Source: Fervidifonticultor sp964526945 (GTDB taxonomy: Bacteria > Sysuimicrobiota > Sysuimicrobiia > Sysuimicrobiales > Humicultoraceae). From it: a DNA stretch of 15,681 nt. The position numbers and the translations under genes were made by a program. Of this stretch, positions 1 through 5,907 are shown in pieces; positions within the stretch are counted from its first letter, which is position 1; each line of letters opens with the position of its first letter. The DNA lies in NCBI GenBank assembly GCA_964526945.1, contig CAZGNA010000054.1:1-15681 (forward strand), written 5' to 3'. A model generated the notes under the pieces. That model made no database searches, was not told where the DNA came from, and saw only the letters and a program-made list of their open reading frames with translations.

Positions 1-1359
1 CAGCTTCTCGAAGTTCTCGTGGACCTTCCACGGGCCCACGTCGAACCGCTGGCCGCCCGCAGCCCCCACGGCGCCCAGCAGCATCATGACCAGGGCCATA
101 GCCCGGATGGTCTGGAAGCCCAGCTCCTGCTGGGCCATGTGGTACGCCATGATGGCCACCGGGCGGTAGGGCACGCGCTGGCCGTCCACCACCACTGTGG
201 CGCCGATGTGGGCGTTCTCCGCCAGCTCCCGGGCCACCCGCTGGATCTGCTCTGCGGGCAGGCCGCACACCTCCGCGGCCCACTGCGGCGTGGACTGTGC
301 GATGTGCTCCTTGAAGACCTGGAAGGCGGGCCTCACCTTCGTGCCCCCCACGGGGAACTCGCCTTCCAGCGCAGGATCCACGCCGGGGGCGTCGTAGGCC
401 TTGGGGCCGTTGGTCTTCCGGTCCCACACCTGCTCCTTGCCGTCCCGCCGGAGGAAGAAGCCATCTTCCTGCACCAGGAAAGGGGCGTTGGTGTGCTGCA
501 CGAGGTATTCGCGGTCCACCGCCCCCAACCGGATCAACTCGTGACAGAACGCCAGAGCCAGGGCCAGGTCGGTCCCGGGCCGGAGGGGGAGCCACTCGTC
601 CGCGAAGGGTCCGCCTCCCCGTCGGCGCGGATCGATGAGGACGACCTTGCACCCACGCTCCCGGGCCTGCAAGAGCTGCTGCGGCCACGTGATCCAGCAC
701 AGCTGGTTTCCGCCCGCGTTGGTCAGATTCCAACCCCAGGCCAGCAGGTAGCGGGTGTACCGGAAGTCCGGGTGCAGCACCCCGCTGATCCCCACGGTGT
801 ACTCGCAGGCGCGGTAGCCTGCGTCGGAGCAGAACGTCCCGTGGCCGAGCCGGCTCGCCCCCACGGCCTTCACGAAGGCGTTGTCGTAGAAGGCGGGGGC
901 CTTGCCCCGTCCCTTCTGCCACAACACCAGCCTGGGGTTCTTTGCGCGCACCTCCCGGATCCGGTCCGCCACCAGCCGCAACGCCTCGTCCCACGTGGCC
1001 CGTCGCCACTGCCCGGGAAGGCCCTTCTCGTTGGTGCGGATGAGGGGGGCCTTTACGCGGTGGGGGTCGTACAGGGCGGTGATCTGCGCCACCCCCTTGG
1101 GACACAGGGTGCCCCGGTTGCGCGGGTGCGCGGGGTTGCCCACGAGTTTCACCACCCGGTCGCCGATGCGCCGCGCCAGGACCCCGCAGTCCTGCTTGCC
1201 GATCCAGCACGTGCTGGGCACCCATTCCTCCGCGGGTTGTGCCCCCGGTGCTAGCGCGGCCTTCAGCGTCTCGAGTTCTCCGAAGAGGACGCGATTGGCG
1301 AGCAGACTGCCGGTGGCGGCGGCGGATGTCTTGAGGAAGCTCCGGCGGGTGACCTGCAT
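1..1359 (-). CDS. Tat-exported molybdopterin oxidoreductase, catalytic subunit (N-terminal part, cut by window edge)
   Basis: The minus-strand frame is open from an ATG at 1359 to base 1, giving 453 residues without a stop; the C-terminal part lies outside the window. A strong Shine-Dalgarno (GGGAGGTGG) sits just before the ATG. The protein opens with a twin-arginine signal (RRSFLK, residues 5-10), followed by a hydrophobic stretch, so it is probably exported folded. An Fe-S binding segment follows: C51-x2-G54-x3-C58-x27-C86, ending CPKG. This has the spacing of the DMSO-reductase superfamily, but the usual second cysteine is glycine. C177, in HGTFCSDAG, sits where Cys-type enzymes (polysulfide, thiosulfate, arsenate reductase groups) place the molybdenum ligand. 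The family is well supported. The substrate cannot be told, because electron-transfer subunits would lie beyond base 1. Confidence 0.9.
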   Translation of the reverse strand, partial: MQVTRRSFLKTSAAATGSLLANRVLFGELETLKAALAPGAQPAEEWVPSTCWIGKQDCGVLARRIGDRVVKLVGNPAHPRNRGTLCPKGVAQITALYDPHRVKAPLIRTNEKGLPGQWRRATWDEALRLVADRIREVRAKNPRLVLWQKGRGKAPAFYDNAFVKAVGASRLGHGTFCSDAGYRACEYTVGISGVLHPDFRYTRYLLAWGWNLTNAGGNQLCWITWPQQLLQARERGCKVVLIDPRRRGGGPFADEWLPLRPGTDLALALAFCHELIRLGAVDREYLVQHTNAPFLVQEDGFFLRRDGKEQVWDRKTNGPKAYDAPGVDPALEGEFPVGGTKVRPAFQVFKEHIAQSTPQWAAEVCGLPAEQIQRVARELAENAHIGATVVVDGQRVPYRPVAIMAYHMAQQELGFQTIRAMALVMMLLGAVGAAGGQRFDVGPWKVHENFEKL

Positions 1360-1758
1360 CCTCCACCTCCCAGCGGGGACTTCAGGCCCCTCGCGCCCTA
1401 CGCTACGTGTGCGCCCGTGGGCCCGGGAATCGGGTCCGCGCCCGATTTTCGCAACTGTTCGCGAATCGGCGCTCTACCCGGCGGACCTGTCGACCGTCCT
1501 GTCGTGAAGGGAGCACCCCGGTGCGGCAGCAGCTCGATCTGCGTGTTCCCACCGGGCAGGCGCGAGAACGCGGCGGCACTCCTCGTCGCCGGTGACGCTG
1601 CTGCCGTCGGGGTGCACGCGGGAGCCACCGGCTCCTCACTGCTCGCCTCCGATCCCGTCGTGGCCCACGCCCCGGGGCCGCTTTCCAGCGTAGCGGGCAG
1701 TCGGAAGCCGTCCATACAGCGTGGACCCGATGCAGGGCTCGGTAGGGGCGCGGGGCGA
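1360..1758. other. Intergenic region without a convincing gene
   Basis: This 399-bp gap separates the HK1 stop from the oxidoreductase start. A minus-strand open frame at 1398-1715 (105 codons) is rich in Ala, Pro, Arg and Ser, has no recognisable domain and no good ribosome site, so I do not call it. A neighbouring frame contains a short protein-like run (DGSSVTGDEECRRVL), which could be a relic of a decayed gene but is too short to name. The one structured element is the inverted repeat at 1442-1469. The gap probably carries the promoter of the oxidoreductase gene, but I see no clear -35/-10 pair. Confidence 0.5.
1442..1469. repeat. Inverted repeat upstream of the oxidoreductase gene
   Basis: CCGATT at 1442-1447 pairs with AATCGG at 1464-1469. 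After a two-base bulge, CGC (1450-1452) pairs with GCG (1461-1463). An 8-bp palindrome, TTCGCGAA, lies in the right arm at 1458-1465. It lies about 83 bp upstream of the oxidoreductase ATG and could be an operator or a weak hairpin. No neighbouring regulator can be tied to it. Confidence 0.35.
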
Positions 1759-3153
1759 TCAGCCCGGGAGCGTCAGGACGAACCGCGCACCCCCCTCGGG
1801 CCGGTTGGCCGCCTCCAACCGGCCGCCCAGGGCCGCGGTCAGGCGTTGGGCGATGGCGAGCCCCAGCCCGGCGCCGGGCTGCCTGCTGCGAGCGCGGTCG
1901 GCCTTGTAGAAACGGTCGAAGATGTGGGGCAGGTCTTCGGGCGGGATGCCCGGACCGGTGTCTTCCACCACCAGGGTGGCGAGCCCCCGATGCGCGGTGA
2001 GCCCCACCGTGACCTGGCCGCCCGCAGGAGTGAACTTGAGGGCGTTGTCCAGCAGGTTCCCCAGGATCTGCGTCAGGCGTTCCGGGTCGGTGCGTGCCGT
2101 CACGTCGCCGGCGGGGAGACGCTGGTGCAGGGTGATCCGGCGCTCCGCCGCGCGCGGTTGGAAGGAGGCCACGACGTCGCGCACGACCCGCGCCAGGTCC
2201 ACGGGGACCAGGTGCAGGTGCACACCGCCGGCCTCGATGGCCGAGAGGTCTAGCAGGTGGTCCACCAGCGTGCGGAGCCGGTCGACTTCGCGTTCGATGG
2301 CCCGCAGCAGGGTCTCCTCCGACCCAGTGGCGGGGGTGACGACGGCCCGCAGGGCTTCCACCGCCACGGCCAGGTTGGCCACCGGGGTGCGCAGCTCGTG
2401 GGAGGCATCGGCCACGAAGTCACGGCGCAGGCCATCGAGCCGCTGGAGCTCGGCCGCCATGTAGTTCAACGCACGGGCGAGATCGCCGAGCTCGTCCGCC
2501 GTGTGCACGGGCACCCGCACGCTGAGGTCGCCGGCCGCCAGTCGGGCCGTGGCCGCCCGCATCTCCTGAATCGGTCCTGCCAGGCGCTGCGCCAGCAGCA
2601 GGCTGACGATCACCGCCCACAGCAGGGTGCCCAGGACCGTCCAGGCGATGAACGCCCGGATGTGCCGAAGCTGTGCGGCGAGCTCGACGAGCGGCAGCGC
2701 CACGTGCACCGCGCCCACGATGCCCGCAGGTGCGCGGATCGGTACAGCACCGTAGACCACGAACATCCCGTCGACCCGCGCAACGCCCGCGGTCTCCTGC
2801 CCGTCCAGCGCCAGGGCCAGCCCCTCGCGGCGCACGGGGCGTGCCAGCCGGAGGCGCGGGTCCGGCGCGTCGTCGACGAGCACGGCGCCGGAGCGGTGCA
2901 CGATGACGACGGCCGGACGGCCGGGATAGTGGGTACCTGCGAACTCTGCCCGGGCACGGGCAGCGTCCCCGGCGGCCACGGCCGGGCCCACGTGCACGGC
3001 GATCAGCCGCGCCTGTGCCAGCAGCCCGGTCTCGACCTGCGCCAGGTACCGGGCTTCCGAGTCCCGGGCCAGGTGGACGCCGAGGAACGCCAGCGCCGGC
3101 AGGACGACCACGAGGTACGTGGCGACCAGCCGCCAGCGGATGCGGCGGAACAC
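1759..3153 (-). CDS. Membrane sensor histidine kinase (HK1), partner of RR1
   Basis: This intact 464-aa kinase starts at a GTG (3153), two bases after the RR1 stop, so the pair is co-transcribed. Order of parts: TM1 about 7-28, extracytoplasmic sensor about 29-166, TM2 about 167-188, HAMP about 189-240, HisKA with SHELRTP and phosphoacceptor H252, then a HATPase_c domain. The ATPase has an N box (NLLDNALKFTP, from 366), G1 DTGPGIP (398-404), FDRFYKAD and G2 GAGLGLA (427-433). All catalytic motifs are present. It should sense a periplasmic or membrane signal and phosphorylate RR1. The co-operonic copper ATPase makes metal or envelope stress a reasonable but unproven signal. The sensor domain has no obvious Cys/His metal cluster. 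Confidence 0.95.
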   Translation of the reverse strand: MFRRIRWRLVATYLVVVLPALAFLGVHLARDSEARYLAQVETGLLAQARLIAVHVGPAVAAGDAARARAEFAGTHYPGRPAVVIVHRSGAVLVDDAPDPRLRLARPVRREGLALALDGQETAGVARVDGMFVVYGAVPIRAPAGIVGAVHVALPLVELAAQLRHIRAFIAWTVLGTLLWAVIVSLLLAQRLAGPIQEMRAATARLAAGDLSVRVPVHTADELGDLARALNYMAAELQRLDGLRRDFVADASHELRTPVANLAVAVEALRAVVTPATGSEETLLRAIEREVDRLRTLVDHLLDLSAIEAGGVHLHLVPVDLARVVRDVVASFQPRAAERRITLHQRLPAGDVTARTDPERLTQILGNLLDNALKFTPAGGQVTVGLTAHRGLATLVVEDTGPGIPPEDLPHIFDRFYKADRARSRQPGAGLGLAIAQRLTAALGGRLEAANRPEGGARFVLTLPG

Positions 3154-3155
3154 GG

Positions 3156-3833
3156 CTACTGGAAACGGTACCCGACGCCGTGCACGGTGACGAGGTGCTC
3201 CGGCCGGGCGGGATCACGCTCGATCTTCTCGCGCAGCCAGCGGATGTGCACGTCGAGCGTGCGGACGTCGCCGGCGTAGTCTTCGCCCCACACGCGGTCC
3301 AGCAGGTAGTCCCGTCCCAGCACACGCCCGGGGTGGGTCAGGAACACCCGCAGCAGCTCGAAGGCCCTGGGCGCCAGCTGGACCTCGCGTCCCCGCACCC
3401 GGACCACCCGGGCCGCTACGTCCATGGTCACCTCGCCGACCTGCAGGGTGGTGTCCTCCGCCGCCTCGGCGTACTGCTGCGCCCGGCGGAGCTGCGCCCG
3501 GATCCTGGCCAGCAGCTCGCGCGGCGCGAACGGTTTGGTGACGTAGTCGTCGGCGCCGACCTCCAGGCCGGTGACCTTGTCGCCCTCGGTGGCCCGCGCG
3601 GTGAGCATGATGATGGGGACGGTGCTGAACAGACGGATGCGCCGGCACACCTCGGTCCCGTCGAGGCCCGGCAGCGCCAGGTCCAGCAGGACCAGGTCGG
3701 GCCGCGTGGTCCGGGCGGCGTCGACCGCATCGGGCCCGTCCCGGGCCACGACCACCTGATAGCCTTCCCGCGCGAGCAGCGCCCGCAGGGCGGCGACCAT
3801 CGTCTCCTCGTCTTCCACGATGAGGATCTTCAT
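3156..3833 (-). CDS. OmpR/PhoB-family response regulator (RR1)
   Basis: 225 aa. The receiver domain has E7/D8, phosphoacceptor D51 (LLDLALPG), T78 and K100 (VTKPF). It is followed by a winged-helix DNA-binding domain (about 129-225) ending in the usual HGVGYRF. The ATG at 3833 overlaps the stop of the upstream methyltransferase in an ATGA, which implies translational coupling. The stop is two bases before the HK1 start. Its recognition-helix region (RTLDVHIRWLREKIE) matches that of RR2 at 13924-14604, so the two probably read the same DNA site. I infer that the TTAA-box promoters in this window are its targets, including the promoter of its own operon. Confidence 0.96.
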   Translation of the reverse strand: MKILIVEDEETMVAALRALLAREGYQVVVARDGPDAVDAARTTRPDLVLLDLALPGLDGTEVCRRIRLFSTVPIIMLTARATEGDKVTGLEVGADDYVTKPFAPRELLARIRAQLRRAQQYAEAAEDTTLQVGEVTMDVAARVVRVRGREVQLAPRAFELLRVFLTHPGRVLGRDYLLDRVWGEDYAGDVRTLDVHIRWLREKIERDPARPEHLVTVHGVGYRFQ

Positions 3834-4561
3834 CTCCGGACGATCATCAGCCGCACCGTCCCCCACGGTGCCAGGTCTTCGACGGTGTCGAGCTCCAGCC
3901 CGGCGGTGGTCACGGTGTCCACCGTGCGCCGGTTGATGTGCGGGCCCAGGAGGCGGACGACGAGCGGGTCCAGCCAGTCCATGATCCGTCCCACGACCGG
4001 ATGGTCGGCGCGCATGTGCTCCAGCAGGTAGATGTGGCCGCCGGGCCGGACCACCCGCCGCAGCTCGCGCAACCCCTGCACCGGGTCGGGCACCGAGCAG
4101 AAGACGAAGGTGGCGATGGCGGCGTCGAACGCGGCGTCGGGGAACGCCAGGGCCTGCACGTCCATGAGGGAGAAGTGGACGTCCCGTCCCAGCCGGACGG
4201 CCCGCCTGGCCGCCCGCGCGAGCATCTTCGGGCTGACGTCGATGGCTGTCACCGTCGCCTGCGGCGGATAGTAGGGGATGTTCTTGCCGGTCCCCACGCC
4301 CACCTCGAGCACGCGACCGGCGGGGACGCGGCGCCACAAGCGGGCCCGCCAGCTCGCAACGCGTGTGCGCTCCGGCACCCACTCGAGCAGGTCGTAGAGG
4401 GGTGCGAGGCGATCGTAGCGGGCGCGGGTGGCGTCAACCGACTCGGGCATCGTCGCGCAGGCCTCGTGTTCGCGCACCGTGGCGCACGCCTCGTATTCGA
4501 CCACCGTGGCGCACGCTTCGCGCTCGAGCACCGTGGCGCAGCCCTCGTGTCGCCTCCCCAT
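3830..4561 (-). CDS. Class I SAM-dependent methyltransferase with a 9-aa Cys repeat at its N-terminus
   Basis: 243 aa from the ATG at 4561, which has a well-placed GGAG nine bases upstream. The Rossmann core shows motif I VLEVGVGTGKN (84-94), AIDVS (106-110), and FSLMDVQALAFPD before a VVRPGGHIYLLEH strand. This is the UbiE-like general methyltransferase fold; the substrate is unknown. Residues 5-38 are four 9-residue repeats around EACAT[V/M], placing cysteines at 8, 17, 26 and 35 (see the DNA repeat at 4448-4555). Most homologues would begin near MPESVDATRARYDRL, so an ATG at 4450 (206 aa) is a real alternative start. The gene ends in an ATGA overlap with RR1. Placement in a copper operon suggests a metal or stress link, but that is inference. 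Confidence 0.85.
   Translation of the reverse strand: MGRRHEGCATVLEREACATVVEYEACATVREHEACATMPESVDATRARYDRLAPLYDLLEWVPERTRVASWRARLWRRVPAGRVLEVGVGTGKNIPYYPPQATVTAIDVSPKMLARAARRAVRLGRDVHFSLMDVQALAFPDAAFDAAIATFVFCSVPDPVQGLRELRRVVRPGGHIYLLEHMRADHPVVGRIMDWLDPLVVRLLGPHINRRTVDTVTTAGLELDTVEDLAPWGTVRLMIVRR
4448..4555 (-). repeat. Four tandem 27-bp repeats at the 5' end of the methyltransferase gene
   Basis: Units are 4448-4474, 4475-4501, 4502-4528 and 4529-4555. All share a core close to CACCGTGGCGCACGCCTCGT on the plus strand. On the coding strand each unit encodes E-[AG]-C-A-T-[VM] plus three variable residues and ends in an in-frame GTG or ATG preceded by a purine-rich GAGG/GAAG. The units keep the reading frame exactly. 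The repeat could therefore be a peptide repeat or a multiplied translation-start region. Confidence 0.9.
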
Positions 4562-4793
4562 CCGCCTGGTCTCCGTTACGTACGTTCGCCCTGTGTTCTG
4601 CCAGGCCCCTGCGGGCGGCGGGCGTCTGCGGGCAGGCCGTGCGCCATCCCGGTCACGCAGGGGGTGGGGACGGCACGGCCGTCGCGAGGTCAGCGGCGTA
4701 CCCGTGGGGCTCTTGCGTTCCTGCACGCGCCACCGCCCGGTGTACCGCGTGGGACGACGGGGCGACGAGGATGGTGAGACGCACGCCCGGACG
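4562..4793. other. Intergenic spacer inside the metal operon
   Basis: These 232 bp lie between the secreted-protein stop and the methyltransferase start. The methyltransferase frame stays open to 4726, but that stretch reads as Arg/Pro-rich non-protein and is not called. An 8-bp palindrome, ACGTACGT, lies about 15 bp upstream of the methyltransferase ATG. No TTAA box and no convincing terminator are visible, so read-through from the upstream promoter is plausible. Confidence 0.4.
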
Positions 4794-5291
4794 TTACTCC
4801 CCGGACAGGGTCCAGCGCAGCGAACGTACGGTCACGCCGCCCAGGTCGCGCACGACCAGCTCGAGGGTTTTCGCCTGCGCCTCGACAGACCGGCCCGCTG
4901 CATCGGTCTTCGGGAACACCAGACCGCCCGACCGGTGGTGCGCGCTCTCCGCCGTGGCGATCCACCGGATCGGGCTCACCTGCTGGCCGCGGTCGTTGCG
5001 CAGGGTGACGTGCGTGACCACATCGTACCTGCTGAGGTCGCCCGCGTGGGTGTCGAGCCGGATGACGAACACGATCTCCCGCTCGAGATCCACTTTTCCC
5101 GCCAGAGGGTGCCGGGGGTTGGCCGTGAAATAGGCCGCGGTGGCGTAGATCGCCGTGATGGTGATGCCGGCCTGGCTGTCGGTGCGGGCAGCGGCAGGAG
5201 CGGGCTGCCCCACCGCCAGGGCCGAGGTCAGGGCCACGAGCGCGCTACACACGACGCCCGCAGTCAGGATCGGAGACGCCCTCGGCCGCAT
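4794..5291 (-). CDS. Secreted protein of unknown function
   Basis: 165 aa. The ATG at 5291 has an excellent GGAGGGAG ribosome site. Residues about 1-36 form a Sec-type signal peptide: an Arg-containing n-region, a hydrophobic core and an APAAA-like cleavage region. The mature part (about 130 aa) looks all-beta, with alternating strands such as EIVFVIRLDTH, VTHVTLRND and LELVVRDLGG. It contains SAHHRSGG (116-123), the only His pair. I do not recognise the family. It sits mid-operon between the tiny membrane proteins and the methyltransferase, which suggests a periplasmic or surface accessory role in the same response. Confidence 0.8.
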   Translation of the reverse strand: MRPRASPILTAGVVCSALVALTSALAVGQPAPAAARTDSQAGITITAIYATAAYFTANPRHPLAGKVDLEREIVFVIRLDTHAGDLSRYDVVTHVTLRNDRGQQVSPIRWIATAESAHHRSGGLVFPKTDAAGRSVEAQAKTLELVVRDLGGVTVRSLRWTLSGE

Positions 5292-5345
5292 CAGGTCTCC
5301 CTCCGCTGAAGCGACCAGGCGGTCGTTCCGGCCGGTGGTCCGTCC

Positions 5346-5513
5346 CTACTTCACCCCGATGAGCAGCCAGAGCACTGCCCCGATGAACGTGAGGCTGGCC
5401 ACCACGAACAACGCGGCCAGCACACGGTCCCCGGGCGAGGGAGGCGCGCCGTGCGCGCGGCCGCCGGTGGTGCCCACGCGTGTGCTCTCGGGGTGTGTCT
5501 GGTCGTGTGTCAT
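5346..5513 (-). CDS. Small single-TM protein (55 aa)
   Basis: This short gene starts with MTHDQTHPEST at the ATG at 5513 and ends at TAG 5346-5348. It has a polar, His/Gly-containing N-terminal half and one strong C-terminal membrane helix (LAALFVVASLTFIGAVLWLL), ending GVK. The ribosome site is weak. It lies in line with the flanking minus-strand genes: 104 bp after the upstream stop and 54 bp before the next start. I do not recognise a family. The clear TM helix and operon position are the support for calling it. Confidence 0.6.
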   Translation of the reverse strand: MTHDQTHPESTRVGTTGGRAHGAPPSPGDRVLAALFVVASLTFIGAVLWLLIGVK

Positions 5514-5617
5514 GCCTGCCGTCCCGCGCCGTCAGGCCGCGTCGATCGTTGCCACCGTGCGGAGCAACCGCCCGGCTGGTGCCACCGCACCACGCTGGCC
5601 GCGCCGGGGTGGGCGCC

Positions 5618-5839
5618 TCACGCTCGGCGACGCGCCCGCAGCCAGGGCGCCAGCACGGGCATCAGGATGATCCACGTCAGGATGAACACCCACGCCGCAC
5701 CGCCCCAGCGGGCGATCGGTCCGGCCGCGGCTGCTGCCCAGGCGAAGCCCAGGGCCGCCCCGAGGGCGACGAGCGCGCCGAGCATGCCCGCATGGCCTCC
5801 GATTCCCCCAGGTGGCGTGGTCGGCTGCTGGTCGTGCAT
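5618..5839 (-). CDS. Small two-TM membrane protein (73 aa)
   Basis: Begins MHDQQPTTPPG at the ATG at 5839, with an ideal AAGGAGG eight bases upstream. A TTG seven codons earlier is less likely because the ribosome site would then lie inside the gene. The protein has two hydrophobic helices (about 17-38 and 47-65) and a basic tail, LRARRRA. It follows the copper ATPase by 61 bp. That spacer contains a tandem duplication which doubles the ribosome-binding sequence (5846-5907). The family is unknown; an accessory role to the ATPase is inferred from position only. Confidence 0.75.
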   Translation of the reverse strand: MHDQQPTTPPGGIGGHAGMLGALVALGAALGFAWAAAAAGPIARWGGAAWVFILTWIILMPVLAPWLRARRRA

Positions 5840-5845
5840 CTCCCT

Positions 5846-5907
5846 GACCTCCTTCGCCAAGCCGTCGGTTCACCGCGACCTCCTTCGCCAAGCCGCCGGC
5901 TCACCGC
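5846..5907. repeat. Tandem 31-bp direct repeat carrying the ribosome-binding site
   Basis: Units 5846-5876 and 5877-5907 are identical at 29 of 31 positions. On the minus strand each unit contains TGA near its start and AAGGAGGTC near its end. The upstream unit supplies the ATPase stop codon, and the downstream unit supplies the ribosome site of the 73-aa protein. The result is two consecutive stop-plus-SD modules in the 61-bp spacer. Confidence 0.9.

Noticed and set aside
19..1254. 411-codon plus-strand open frame
   Set aside because: It is antisense to the clear molybdopterin oxidoreductase; its translation is His/Gly/Pro-rich with no domain, as expected for a shadow in GC-rich DNA.
1398..1715. 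105-codon minus-strand open frame as a gene
   Set aside because: No ribosome site, no domain and biased composition; kept only as an intergenic note.
4448..4555. 27-bp repeats as a CRISPR array
   Set aside because: Units are directly abutting with no unique spacers and stay in the methyltransferase reading frame.
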